A stretch of DNA of 64,000 nucleotides from Hyphomicrobiales bacterium (lineage in GTDB: Bacteria; Pseudomonadota; Alphaproteobacteria; Rhizobiales; Beijerinckiaceae), in contig JAPLOU010000052.1 in assembly GCA_026400535.1 (NCBI GenBank), positions 180,715 to 244,714 of the forward strand, in the 5' to 3' direction. The translations under genes were made by a program, and so were the position numbers. Of the stretch, positions 19,296 to 28,764 are shown piece by piece. The stretch's first letter is position 1. Each line of letters begins with the position of its first letter. The notes below the pieces were generated by a model. The model was not told where the DNA came from, made no database searches, and was given only the letters and a program-made list of their open reading frames with translations.

Positions 19296-19763
19296 ATGAG
19301 CCTCGATCCCGAAAACACGCTTGTCCTCGACACCACCAAGGGCAAGGTCGTCATCGCCATGCGCCCCGATCTGGCCCCCGGCCATGTCGAGCGCATCAAG
19401 AAACTGGCCCGCGAGGGCTTTTATGACGGCATCAAGTTCCACCGCGTGATTGACGGCTTCATGGCGCAGACCGGCTGCCCGCGCGGCACCGGCACCGGCG
19501 GCTCAGACTATCCGGACCTCAAGGCTGAGTTCAACGCCGAGCCGCATGTGCGCGGCGTCTGTTCGATGGCGCGTGCGGCCAACCCGCATTCCGCGAATTC
19601 GCAGTTCTTCATCTGCTTTGATGACGCAACCTTCCTCGACAAGCAGTACACCGCCTGGGGCAAGGTCATTGAAGGCATGGAGAATGTCGACAAGATCAAG
19701 CGCGGCGAGCCCGTCCGCGATCCCGATTCGATCATCTCGATGAAGGTCATGGCCGACGCCTGA
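19296..19763 (+). CDS. ppiB: Cytosolic cyclophilin-type peptidyl-prolyl isomerase
   Basis: A 155-residue cyclophilin without a signal peptide. ATG 19296 (MSLDPENTLVLDT) is preferred; the frame is also open to 19260, directly after the upstream stop, but gives an unusual leader. It shares FHRVIDGFMAQTG and HSANSQFFICF with the exported paralogue upstream, so the two arose by tandem duplication. It acts on proline bonds of cytoplasmic proteins. Confidence 0.94.
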   Translation: MSLDPENTLVLDTTKGKVVIAMRPDLAPGHVERIKKLAREGFYDGIKFHRVIDGFMAQTGCPRGTGTGGSDYPDLKAEFNAEPHVRGVCSMARAANPHSANSQFFICFDDATFLDKQYTAWGKVIEGMENVDKIKRGEPVRDPDSIISMKVMADA

Positions 19764-19802
19764 CCGGAGTTGGTCCGGCTCTGTCCGGGATCGTTCTGAG
19801 CC

Positions 19803-20888
19803 ATGGACATCGCGCTGTTTGAGTTTGATCTTCCCCAGAAGCTCATCGCGCTGCGCCCGGCCGAGCCGCGCGACGCGGCGCGCATGCTGGTCGTGAGGCC
19901 CGGGCTTGTGTGTCCATTGTCGGATCACCACGTGGGCGATCTTGGGGACCTGCTCGTGCCCGGCGACGTGCTCGTCCTCAACGATACGCGCGTCATTCCC
20001 TCGCGCCTGTATGGATTGCGTCTCAAGGGCGAGACGGCCGCTTGGGTCGAGATGATGCTGCACAAGCGCCTTGGCGCCGATGGCTGGCTGGCCTTCGCGC
20101 GTCCGGCCAAAAAACTGGCCATCGGCGATGTGGTTCGTTTCGGCCAAAACGCAGCCGACGCGGCCTGCCAGGCTATGCGCCTTGACGCTAGGGTGGTCGG
20201 CAAGGGCGAGGGCGGCGAGGTTGAACTCGCCTTCGAGCTTGCCGGGCCGCATCTCGACGAGGCGGTGATGCGCCTCGGGGAACTGCCGCTGCCGCCCTAC
20301 ATCGCCGGCAAGCGCGGCGCCGATGCGCGTGATGCCGTCGACTACCAGACGGTCTATGCCCGCGAGGACGGGGCTGTGGCCGCACCGACGGCCGGGCTTC
20401 ATTTCACGGAGGGGCTCTTTTCCCGTCTTGCCGAGCGCGGCATCGGCCGCGAGTTTGTTACCTTGCATGTTGGGGCAGGGACCTTCCTGCCGGTCAAGGC
20501 CCAGAACACCGATGATCACCGCATGCATGCGGAGTGGGGAACCATTTCGCCGGATGTCGCCCGTCGCCTCAATGCTGCGCGTGCCGCTGGCGGCCGCATT
20601 GTCGCGGTCGGTACAACCTCGCTGAGGCTGCTTGAGAGCGCGACCAGCCTCGATGGCATGGTGAGGCCGTTCTCGGGCGACACAGCAATCTTCATCACGC
20701 CGGGCTATCGGTTTTCGGCGGTCGACATCCTGATGACCAACTTCCATCTGCCGAAGTCGACGCTGTTCATGCTGGTGAGCGCCTTCAGCGGCCTGGAGGT
20801 GATGCGGCATGCCTATGCCCATGCCATCGCCGATGGCTATCGCTTCTATTCCTATGGGGATTCGAGTCTTTTGTTTCGCGCGTCATGA
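19803..20888 (+). CDS. queA: S-adenosylmethionine:tRNA ribosyltransferase-isomerase
   Basis: Makes epoxyqueuosine in the wobble base of queuosine tRNAs by transferring the ribosyl part of SAM to preQ1. Its 361 residues match the usual length. Family motifs include [17 protein letters not shown] near the N terminus, [14 protein letters not shown], and [12 protein letters not shown]. tgt, which often follows, is absent; the next gene is a TPR-like membrane protein, then der. Confidence 0.97.
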   Translation: MDIALFEFDLPQKLIALRPAEPRDAARMLVVRPGLVCPLSDHHVGDLGDLLVPGDVLVLNDTRVIPSRLYGLRLKGETAAWVEMMLHKRLGADGWLAFARPAKKLAIGDVVRFGQNAADAACQAMRLDARVVGKGEGGEVELAFELAGPHLDEAVMRLGELPLPPYIAGKRGADARDAVDYQTVYAREDGAVAAPTAGLHFTEGLFSRLAERGIGREFVTLHVGAGTFLPVKAQNTDDHRMHAEWGTISPDVARRLNAARAAGGRIVAVGTTSLRLLESATSLDGMVRPFSGDTAIFITPGYRFSAVDILMTNFHLPKSTLFMLVSAFSGLEVMRHAYAHAIADGYRFYSYGDSSLLFRAS

Positions 20889-20970
20889 GCCGACAGCGGA
20901 ATGGCTCGCCTTGTGGCGACGGCTGTGCTAACCCGCGAGCTAATGTGTCAAACACCTGAACAGTCTGAGC

Positions 20971-21633
20971 ATGTCCGATAATTTTCTGCGCGAGATCGAT
21001 GAGGAGGTCCGCCGCGACAAGGCGGCCGACCTCTGGAAGAAATATGGCAACCTGATCATCGTGCTGCTCGCCCTGCTCGTTGCGGGGGTCGGGGCTTGGC
21101 GCTTCTGGCAATATCGCCAGGAACAAGCCGCCCAGGCCGTCAGCGCCAGGCTCGAGACGGCCCTGAAGGCCTCGCGTGAAAGCCGCGGCGAGGAAGCCGA
21201 AAGGACCCTTGCCGAACTCGCCAAGGAAGGCGCTGGCGGTTATGCGCTGGTCGCTCGCTTCCGCTTGGCGGCAGAAGTCGCGCGGCGCGATCCTGCCGTT
21301 GGTGCGAGGGCCTTCGATGCCCTGAGCAGCGATGCCACGATTGAAGCCGCCTTTCGGGATCTTGCCCGCATCCGGTCGGCGATGCTGACAGTCGACCTCG
21401 CCCCCTACGCCGAAATCAAGGCGAGCCTTGAGCCGCTGGCCGCCCCAACCGGAATCTGGCGGCACACTGCACGCGAACTGCTCGGGGTCTCTGCCCTGAA
21501 GGCGGCCAACATGGATGATGCGGGCCGCTGGTTCGACCAGATCGTGGTGGATCGCGAGGCTCCGCAGGCCTTGCGCCAGCGCGCCGACCTGTATCTCGCA
21601 CTTGTGCGCGCCGGTCCGGTCGACGTGAAGTGA
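20971..21633 (+). CDS. Membrane-anchored TPR-like (YfgM-type) protein
   Basis: A 220-residue protein with a cytoplasmic N terminus (MSDNFLREIDEEVRRDK), one transmembrane helix (about 28-46, NLIIVLLALLVAGVGAWRF) and a periplasmic helical repeat region. The pattern matches the TPR_21/YfgM group, whose E. coli member is an ancillary SecYEG factor. Its position directly upstream of der is the same as that of yfgM-bamB-der in other bacteria, which supports the assignment. bamB is not between them here. Confidence 0.8.
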   Translation: MSDNFLREIDEEVRRDKAADLWKKYGNLIIVLLALLVAGVGAWRFWQYRQEQAAQAVSARLETALKASRESRGEEAERTLAELAKEGAGGYALVARFRLAAEVARRDPAVGARAFDALSSDATIEAAFRDLARIRSAMLTVDLAPYAEIKASLEPLAAPTGIWRHTARELLGVSALKAANMDDAGRWFDQIVVDREAPQALRQRADLYLALVRAGPVDVK

Positions 21634-21684
21634 GCACCGACGGGGGGCTCGGCCCCGCGCGCCGGCCAGAGAGGCGATGAAACC

Positions 21685-23112
21685 ATGACCGCGACCGTCG
21701 CCATCATTGGGCGTCCCAATGTTGGCAAGTCCACCCTGTTCAACCGGTTGGTCGGGCGCAAGCTCGCCCTTGTCGATGACACGCCGGGCGTCACGCGCGA
21801 CCGCCGCGAGGGGCTGGCGACCCTGGGGCCGCTGAGGTTCACCATTGTCGACACGGCCGGGCTGGAAGATGCCGAGGAAGGGTCACTGGCCCAGCGCATG
21901 CGGGCGCAGACCGAGGTGGCCATGGGCGACGCCGACCTCATCCTGTTCGTGATCGACGCGCGCGCCGGCGTCACACCCAGCGATCGTCCCTTTGCCGAAC
22001 TCGTTCGCCGCTCCGGCAAGCCGGTGATCCTGCTCGCCAACAAGGCTGAGGGCGGCAAGGGTATGGCCGGAACCTACGAGGCCTATGAACTGGGTCTCGG
22101 CGACCCGATCCCGTTCTCTGCCGAGCATGGCGAGGGCACGGCCGATCTGGCGCAAGCCCTGATTCCGCTGATCGGTATCGAGGATGGCGGGGACGAGGAG
22201 GATGAATTCCCCGCCAATGTGGAAAGTGAAGACGAGGCTGACCTCGACATCGACCACGCGCCGCCCGAGAAGCCGCTACGGGTTGCCATTGTTGGGCGTC
22301 CGAATGCCGGCAAGTCGACGCTGATCAACGCGATGATCGGCGAGGACCGCCTGCTGACCGGGCCGGAAGCGGGCATCACGCGCGACTCGATCTCGGTCGA
22401 CTGGTCATGGCGCAACCGCACGGTGAAGCTGTTCGACACCGCCGGCATGCGCAAGCGCGCCCGCATTACCGAGAAGCTCGAAAAGCTCTCGGTCACGGAT
22501 GGCTTGCGTGCCGTGCGCTTTGCCGAGGTCGTCGTTGTTCTGCTCGACGCGACCATTCCATTCGAAAAACAGGATCTGACCATCGTGGACCTGATCGAGC
22601 GGGAAGGCCGTGCGGTCGTGATAGGGCTCAACAAATGGGATCTGGTGGCTGATCAGCCTGGCCTGCTCAAGGAACTGCGCGAGGAATGCGACCGGATGCT
22701 GGCGCAGGTGCGCGGCGTTGCCTGCGTGCCGCTGTCCGGCCTGAGCGGGCAGGGGCTTGAGAAACTCATGGAGGCGGTGATGAAGGCCGCCGATGTGTGG
22801 AACACCCGGATTTCCACGGCGCGGCTCAACAAATGGCTCGCCGATGTGCTCTCGCATCATCCGCCGCCGGCCGTTTCCGGACGCCGGATCAAGATCCGCT
22901 ACATCACGCAGCCCAAGTCGCGCCCGCCGACCTTCGTGCTGTTCGGCAACCAGCTTAGCGACCTGCCGACGGCCTACACGCGCTATCTCACCCATGGATT
23001 GCGCGAGAGCTTCAACCTGCCGGGCACACCGATCCGCATCAACTCCAGGACGGGCGACAATCCCTACGCGGATGGTCGCGGCAGCGGACGCGACAGCGAC
23101 AGGAAGCGCTGA
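21685..23112 (+). CDS. der: Ribosome biogenesis GTPase Der (EngA)
   Basis: A double-GTPase required for assembly of the 50S subunit. Two P-loops are clear, [14 protein letters not shown] near residue 9 and [14 protein letters not shown] near residue 207, with NKWDL and NKAEG as the G4 motifs, the first of them atypical. A strongly acidic linker ([19 protein letters not shown]) joins the two G domains. The C-terminal KH-like domain follows. Length is 475 residues. Confidence 0.97.
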   Translation: MTATVAIIGRPNVGKSTLFNRLVGRKLALVDDTPGVTRDRREGLATLGPLRFTIVDTAGLEDAEEGSLAQRMRAQTEVAMGDADLILFVIDARAGVTPSDRPFAELVRRSGKPVILLANKAEGGKGMAGTYEAYELGLGDPIPFSAEHGEGTADLAQALIPLIGIEDGGDEEDEFPANVESEDEADLDIDHAPPEKPLRVAIVGRPNAGKSTLINAMIGEDRLLTGPEAGITRDSISVDWSWRNRTVKLFDTAGMRKRARITEKLEKLSVTDGLRAVRFAEVVVVLLDATIPFEKQDLTIVDLIEREGRAVVIGLNKWDLVADQPGLLKELREECDRMLAQVRGVACVPLSGLSGQGLEKLMEAVMKAADVWNTRISTARLNKWLADVLSHHPPPAVSGRRIKIRYITQPKSRPPTFVLFGNQLSDLPTAYTRYLTHGLRESFNLPGTPIRINSRTGDNPYADGRGSGRDSDRKR

Positions 23113-23126
23113 CGCGGTGAGTGGGA

Positions 23127-23861
23127 TCAGATCGGCGCTTGCGGGGTCCTGATAGTCCCGGTCGGGAAATCAAAGATCAGACCGCTCCGCACCCAATCGG
23201 GTGACAACAGCCTGATGATCTCGGGTGCGATCTCTTCGGGGGTGCGCAGTAGAAGCGGATTTTCGCCCGGCATGGCCTCGGCCCGCATGCGGGTGCGCAA
23301 GGGGCCGGGATTGACCAGCATGACCTTGACGGCGGTCTTGAGGGTTTCGGCGGCGTAGGTCCGCGCCAGTGCCTCGACAGCGGCCTTGGATACCGCATAG
23401 GGACCCCAATAGGCCGTGCACTTGTGGGCGGCGCCTGAACTGACAAAGGCCGCACGCCCGGCATCCGACAAGCGCAGCAGCCCGTCCATGGCCCTGATCA
23501 GCCGCCAGTTGGCCGTGACATTGATGTCGAGAACGGTCTGCCATTCCGCCGGGCTGATGTGTCCGAGAGGGGACAGAGGGCCCAGAATGCCGGCATTGCC
23601 GAGCAGGATGTCGAGTTTCCCCCAACGCGCCGTGATCGCTTCCCCAAGCCGGTCAAGTGCCTCGAAATCAGTCAGCGACAGCGGCACAAGCGTGGCGGTC
23701 CCGCCCAGGTCCCTGATCTCGTCGTCGAGTTCCTCCAGAGCGCCCTGCGTGCGGGCGAGCGCCACGACATGCGCGCCCTGCCGCGCCAGTTCAAGCGACA
23801 CGGCCCGTCCGATGCCGCGGGATGCGCCCGTGACCAGCGCAACACGATCTTTCAGGTGCAT
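23127..23861 (-). CDS. SDR-family oxidoreductase
   Basis: A classical short-chain dehydrogenase of 244 residues. TGASRGIGRAV is the dinucleotide-binding loop and GNAGILGPL follows. The catalytic Ser lies in VSSGAAH and the Tyr-Lys pair in GPYAVSKAA. The start at 23861 (MHLKDRVALVTG) is chosen over an upstream codon at 23924 that overlaps the purF stop. The substrate cannot be told from the sequence. It follows purF closely on the same strand and is probably in its operon; the 3' end converges with der. Confidence 0.88.
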   Translation of the reverse strand: MHLKDRVALVTGASRGIGRAVSLELARQGAHVVALARTQGALEELDDEIRDLGGTATLVPLSLTDFEALDRLGEAITARWGKLDILLGNAGILGPLSPLGHISPAEWQTVLDINVTANWRLIRAMDGLLRLSDAGRAAFVSSGAAHKCTAYWGPYAVSKAAVEALARTYAAETLKTAVKVMLVNPGPLRTRMRAEAMPGENPLLLRTPEEIAPEIIRLLSPDWVRSGLIFDFPTGTIRTPQAPI

Positions 23862-23877
23862 GGATAAGGTCCGTTTG

Positions 23878-25344
23878 TTAGCCGGCTTCCGCCAGAAGCG
23901 ACAGTTGCTGCTTGCCGCCGTCACCGGCCTGATCGGTCAATCCGGTCGGATAGTCGCCGGTGAAGCAGTGATCGGTAAATTGGGGACGCAGGGGATCGCG
24001 GCCTTCCGGATGGCCCATGGCGCGGTAGATGCCATCCACCGACAGGAAGGCGAGCGAGTCGCAGCCGATGAAGTCGCGCATCTCCTCCAGCGAATGGGTT
24101 GCGGCCAGCAGGTTGTCCTTCTGCGGCGTGTCGATCCCGTAATAGTCGGGATAGCGGATCGGCGGCGATGAGATCCGGAAGTGCACCTCTCGCGCGCCGG
24201 CTTCTCGCATCATCTTGACGATCTTCACCGAAGTTGTGCCGCGGACGATGGAATCGTCAAGCAGCACGATACTCTTGCCATTCACGACGCTGCGGTTGGC
24301 GCTGTGTTTCATCCGCACGCCGAGTTCGCGGACAGATTGCGTGGGCTGGATGAAGGTACGGCCGATATAGTGGTTGCGGATGATGCCAAGCTCAAACGGG
24401 ATGCCGCTGGCATGGGCGTAGCCCAGCGCGGCGGGAACGCCGGAATCGGGGACTGGGACCACCACATCGGCGTTGGCCGGCGCCTCGGCAGCCAGTTCCG
24501 CGCCCATCCGCTTGCGGCGTTCGTAGACACTGATGCCCTTCATGATCGAATCAGGCCGCGCGAAATAGACGGCCTCAAAGATGCATGGCCTTTCCTGAAT
24601 CGGCGGGAAGGGCTTGTGGCTCTCGATGCCCTCATCAGAGATCACCACGACTTCGCCGTTCTCGACCTCGCGCACGAAGCGCGCGCCGATGATGTCAAGC
24701 GCGCAGGTCTCGGAGGCCAGAATGAAGCGGCCGTCCAGCTCGCCGATCACAAGAGGGCGTATGCCGAGCGGATCACGCGCGCCGATGAGCTTCTTGTTCG
24801 TCAGGCCGACCAGCGAGTAGGCCCCTTCGAGCTGGCGCAAGCCATCGACGAAGCGGTCGATGAAGCGGGGCTTTCGACTGCAGGCGACCAGATGCAGTAC
24901 CACTTCCGTGTCTGAGGTCGACTGATAGATCGCCCCATCGCGGATCAATTGCTTGCGCAAGCTGAGCCCGTTGGTCAGGTTGCCATTGTGGGCAACCGCA
25001 AAGCCCCCCTGTTCCAGTTCCGCGAACAGCGGCTGCACATTGCGCAGGATGGTGCCGCCGGTTGTCGCATAGCGCACATGCCCGATGGCGGCGTGACCAG
25101 GCAGCCGCTCGATCACATGCCTGTCGGAGAACGTATCGCCGACAAGGCCCAGTCGCCTTTCGGAGTGGAAACGGCCGCCATCGAAACTCACGATTCCGGC
25201 TGCTTCCTGGCCGCGATGCTGCAGCGCGTGCATGCCGAGGGCGGTGATTGCCGAGGCGTCGGGGTGGCCCCAAATGCCGAACACCCCACACTCTTCGCGC
25301 AGGGTGTCACCGTCACGTCCGTCATCGGCGTACGAGCTGTTCAT
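23878..25344 (-). CDS. purF: Amidophosphoribosyltransferase
   Basis: Catalyses the first committed step of purine synthesis, making phosphoribosylamine from PRPP and glutamine. The catalytic N-terminal cysteine of the glutaminase domain lies in REECGVFGIWG after a short propeptide. The PRPP-binding loop is VLLDDSIVRGTTS near residue 365. Several starts are possible (GTG 25371, ATG 25359, 25350, 25344); I give the shortest because it yields a propeptide of normal length. Length is about 488 residues. It lies downstream of cvpA, as in many bacteria. Confidence 0.95.
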   Translation of the reverse strand: MNSSYADDGRDGDTLREECGVFGIWGHPDASAITALGMHALQHRGQEAAGIVSFDGGRFHSERRLGLVGDTFSDRHVIERLPGHAAIGHVRYATTGGTILRNVQPLFAELEQGGFAVAHNGNLTNGLSLRKQLIRDGAIYQSTSDTEVVLHLVACSRKPRFIDRFVDGLRQLEGAYSLVGLTNKKLIGARDPLGIRPLVIGELDGRFILASETCALDIIGARFVREVENGEVVVISDEGIESHKPFPPIQERPCIFEAVYFARPDSIMKGISVYERRKRMGAELAAEAPANADVVVPVPDSGVPAALGYAHASGIPFELGIIRNHYIGRTFIQPTQSVRELGVRMKHSANRSVVNGKSIVLLDDSIVRGTTSVKIVKMMREAGAREVHFRISSPPIRYPDYYGIDTPQKDNLLAATHSLEEMRDFIGCDSLAFLSVDGIYRAMGHPEGRDPLRPQFTDHCFTGDYPTGLTDQAGDGGKQQLSLLAEAG

Positions 25345-25463
25345 CACCATCCGGAGCATCCCACATCTCACTCGCCAGATAAATCGAACCCGCCGACAAG
25401 CCTAGCGCGGGTCGCGCAATCGTGTGCTCGACGATCAGTCTGGCATGCCGCATGCCGCGTCGC

Positions 25464-26138
25464 CTACGGCCTTTGCGGTTGACCCGGCTGGCGCTGGGCG
25501 TTGTCCACCGCCCGTTGCAGAGAGGCGCGATCCACCTGTGCGCCTGGCGCTTCGCTACGGCGCTGGGGCTGAACCTGCGCCGGCGGGCGCGGCTCCTCAG
25601 CCGGCGCCTCCGTTGGTGCGGTTGTCCTCGGAGCAAGACCCTTGATGAAGCTGGTGTCGATGTCCTGCGGCAGCATGGTCAGAAGCGTCTTGCCCGAGCT
25701 TTCGAGCAGCGGCTTGGTTTTGGCGTCGCGCACCCAGTCTGGCTGGCGGGTTTCGGGCACGAGCGTCGTCCACAGAAGGTAGCCCACCACAGCCAGCAAA
25801 AGCCCACGCGCGGCGCCAAAGGCGAGGCCAAGCGTGCGGTCCAGCGCGCCGATCCGCGAATCGAGTACGAAATCGGAAATTCGCGCGGTGATCAGCGAGA
25901 CGATCACGAGCGTGACCAGGAAGATGGCCGCGATCGCGATCACCAGCGCGATGGTGTCTTGCTTCACATGCTGCTTCACGAAGGACAGGAGCAGCGGGTG
26001 AAAGCTCCAAGCGGCCACGGCAGCGGCGACCCACGACGCGATCGAAAGCACTTCGCGTGTGAAACCCCTGACCGCGGCCAGAAGCGCTGACAGCGCGACA
26101 GCGCCCAGAACAACAAGATCAAGGATGGTCAAGGACAT
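25464..26138 (-). CDS. cvpA: CvpA family membrane protein
   Basis: An inner-membrane protein of the CvpA family, historically linked to colicin V production and often found next to purF, as here. The first 130 residues contain four hydrophobic segments, including the conserved RGFTREVLSIASWV and DRTLGLAFGAARGLLL. The C-terminal 60 residues are a Pro/Gln/Arg-rich disordered tail that looks variable. The function is not well defined even in model organisms. Confidence 0.9.
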   Translation of the reverse strand: MSLTILDLVVLGAVALSALLAAVRGFTREVLSIASWVAAAVAAWSFHPLLLSFVKQHVKQDTIALVIAIAAIFLVTLVIVSLITARISDFVLDSRIGALDRTLGLAFGAARGLLLAVVGYLLWTTLVPETRQPDWVRDAKTKPLLESSGKTLLTMLPQDIDTSFIKGLAPRTTAPTEAPAEEPRPPAQVQPQRRSEAPGAQVDRASLQRAVDNAQRQPGQPQRP

Positions 26139-26241
26139 GGGGCGTCGCCGTCATTGAAAGGTGAATTGCGCGCCGCATCGGTTGTTGAGCAGCAACAGGG
26201 TCTCTATAGCCGGTGCCTTGCGGTTCGTCACGCCTCAAGGT

Positions 26242-27660
26242 CTATCTTTCGCGTTCGTTCTCGGCTTGCTTGCGCTGCCGCTTGGGTGCGCTGGCCGCAA
26301 TCGAGGCGACGAGTTCGGATACATGCGGGGTCACGTTCAGCCTGATGCCGCGCATGTCTGCAGTGTCCGCCGATGCCGGCGCAACGACCCGCTTGAAGCC
26401 TAGCTTGGCTGCCTCCTTGATCCGCGCGCCCGTCAGCGACACAGGACGGACCGCGCCACTGAGGGCAATCTCACCGAACACGACCGAATCGGAGGGCAGG
26501 ACGGCCCCGGTCAGCGACGAGACCAGCGCCGCCGCGACGGCCAGATCGGCGGCTGGTTCCTGCACGCGCAGGCCGCCCGCGACGTTGAGATAGACGTCAT
26601 GGCCGGAAAGCCGCAAGCCACCATGGGTTTCGAGCACCGCAAGCACCATCGCGAGGCGGCTTGGGTCCCAGCCCACCACAGCGCGGCGCGCCGTGCCGAG
26701 GGCGGTCGGCGCGACAAGGGCCTGGATCTCGACCAGAACCGGACGCGTGCCCTCCATGCCGGCGAACACGGCGGCGCCCGGTGCGGTCAGATCCCGCCCC
26801 GCCAGAAACAGCGCAGACGGGTTAGCGACCTCCGCCAATCCGCGGCCGGTCATCTCGAAGACGCCAATCTCGTCGGTCGGGCCAAACCGGTTCTTCTGCG
26901 CCCGCAGTACGCGGAAAGCATGGCCGCCTTCACCCTCGAAAGAAATCACCGCATCGACCATGTGTTCGACCACGCGCGGTCCGGCGATCTGCCCATCCTT
27001 GGTGACATGGCCGACCAGGATCAGGCAGGCACCCGAGGTCTTGGCGAAACGGATCAGGGCCTGCGCCGAGCCGCGCACCTGCGTGACGGTGCCAGGCGCC
27101 GACTCCACAGCGCCCGTCCACATGGTCTGGATCGAATCGATCACGACCAGCGCCGGCGCTTCGCGCTGCGACAGCGTGGCGATAATGTCCTCGACATTGG
27201 TTTCCGCCGCAAGTTCGACGGGCGCGTCGGCGAGGCCGAGCCGTTCGGCGCGCAGGCGCACCTGTGCCACCGCTTCCTCGCCGGAGACATAAACGACCCG
27301 CTGACCGGCGCTCGCAAGGGCGGCGCAGGCCTGCGTCAGCAGGGTCGACTTGCCGATGCCTGGATCGCCACCGATCAGCAGCACCGAGCCGCGCACGAAA
27401 CCGCCGCCGGTGACTCGGTCGAGTTCCGCCATGCCGCAGAGCGTGCGCGGCGAATCGCGCGTGTCACCCTTCATGCTCTCGAGCGCGAAGACCCGGCCCT
27501 TGGCCCGACCCCCGACCAACCGTCCGCCGCCCGGAAGGGGCGGTGCGGTGCCTTCCTCCACGATCGTGCTCCACTCGCCGCAGGCGTCGCACTTGCCCTG
27601 CCAGCGCTGATAGACGGCGCCGCAATTCTGGCAGTTGAACGAGGTTCCCCGGCGGGCCAT
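26242..27660 (-). CDS. radA: DNA repair protein RadA
   Basis: A RecA-like ATPase that promotes branch migration in recombination. An N-terminal zinc finger (CQNC and CDAC within the first 30 residues) is followed by a Walker A motif GGDPGIGKSTLL, the diagnostic KNRFG motif, and a C-terminal Lon-like domain. Length is 472 residues. The ATG shares its A with the stop codon of alr, a 1-base overlap, so the two are probably coupled. Confidence 0.97.
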   Translation of the reverse strand: MARRGTSFNCQNCGAVYQRWQGKCDACGEWSTIVEEGTAPPLPGGGRLVGGRAKGRVFALESMKGDTRDSPRTLCGMAELDRVTGGGFVRGSVLLIGGDPGIGKSTLLTQACAALASAGQRVVYVSGEEAVAQVRLRAERLGLADAPVELAAETNVEDIIATLSQREAPALVVIDSIQTMWTGAVESAPGTVTQVRGSAQALIRFAKTSGACLILVGHVTKDGQIAGPRVVEHMVDAVISFEGEGGHAFRVLRAQKNRFGPTDEIGVFEMTGRGLAEVANPSALFLAGRDLTAPGAAVFAGMEGTRPVLVEIQALVAPTALGTARRAVVGWDPSRLAMVLAVLETHGGLRLSGHDVYLNVAGGLRVQEPAADLAVAAALVSSLTGAVLPSDSVVFGEIALSGAVRPVSLTGARIKEAAKLGFKRVVAPASADTADMRGIRLNVTPHVSELVASIAASAPKRQRKQAENERER

Positions 27661-28763
27661 CAGCCGCCTACATAGATGCGGTTGTAGCGCTGCCCCAGGC
27701 GGGTCAGCATCTCATAGCCCACCGTCTTGGCTGACCGGGCGACGCGGTCGACGTCGAGTTCGCCGCCGATGAGCGTCACCTCACCGCCGCGCATTGCCAG
27801 TGTCGGGGACGCCTCGGTGACGTCAAGGATGATCAGGTCCATCGAGACAGTGCCCGAGAATGGACAAAGCACATCGCCGACCAGCGCCTGTCCCCCCGGC
27901 AGCACGTCGATGCCGCTGCCATTGCGAGGATAGCCGTCGGCATAGCCGAGATGGATCGTCGCCAGTCTGCGTCGCCCCTTGGCATGCCAGCGGCCATTGT
28001 AGCCGACCGCCGTTCCGTCCGGAACATCGCGAACCTGGATAATCCGCGCCTTTACAGTGACGACGGGGCTCATCGGATTGGGCTGACAGGGTGTCGGGTT
28101 GCCGCCGTACAGCGCGTAGCCAGGCCGGGTGAGATCATAGGCCGGGGCAATGTCGAGGAAATGCCCTGAGGAATTGAGGAGCGACTTGCTGACGCCTGGA
28201 AACAGGTCGGCGATTTCGGCGAAGCTGAACACTTGTCGCCGCGTTGCTGGATCGCCATCCACTTCGGCTGAGGTGAAATGGCTCATCACGAGGCCCAGCG
28301 CCAGCATGTCGAAGCCGCCGCCGGCCTGCAGGTCGCGCGCCTCCGCCAAGCTGAGGCCAAGCCGGTTCATGCCGGTATCGATGTGGATGGCGCAGGGACA
28401 CTGACGCCCGCGCTGGTCCCATTCGGCGATTTCCTCAAGGCTGCCCAGCACAGGCCGCGCGTCGATCGACAGCAGTGCATCTGCCGTTCCCGGCAGGAGC
28501 CCGTTCAGCACGTAGATGACAGCGTCCGGTGCAACGCGCCGCACGCGCCGGGCCTCCGAGACATGTGCCACGAAAAAGCTGTGGCAGCCGGCGCGGTCCA
28601 GAGCCGCGACAACCGGTTCGATGCCGCAGCCATAGGCATCGGCCTTCACCACCGCGCCACATTCCGCCTGCGGCGCGCACCGCGACAGCAGTTGCCAGTT
28701 GTCCACGAGCGCGCCAAGATCAATGGTCAGGGTCGCGCCGAACTCGGCGGTGGTTTCGCTCAT
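27660..28763 (-). CDS. alr: Alanine racemase
   Basis: A PLP enzyme that makes D-alanine for peptidoglycan. The PLP lysine lies in VVKADAYGCG near residue 40, and the second-half motifs GYNGRW and MDLIILDV are present. ATG 28763 (MSETTAEFG) is chosen because it lies 1 base after the dnaB stop; the frame extends further upstream into dnaB. Length is 367 residues. It sits between dnaB and radA, with a 1-base overlap to radA. Confidence 0.95.
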   Translation of the reverse strand: MSETTAEFGATLTIDLGALVDNWQLLSRCAPQAECGAVVKADAYGCGIEPVVAALDRAGCHSFFVAHVSEARRVRRVAPDAVIYVLNGLLPGTADALLSIDARPVLGSLEEIAEWDQRGRQCPCAIHIDTGMNRLGLSLAEARDLQAGGGFDMLALGLVMSHFTSAEVDGDPATRRQVFSFAEIADLFPGVSKSLLNSSGHFLDIAPAYDLTRPGYALYGGNPTPCQPNPMSPVVTVKARIIQVRDVPDGTAVGYNGRWHAKGRRRLATIHLGYADGYPRNGSGIDVLPGGQALVGDVLCPFSGTVSMDLIILDVTEASPTLAMRGGEVTLIGGELDVDRVARSAKTVGYEMLTRLGQRYNRIYVGG

Positions 28764-28764
28764 C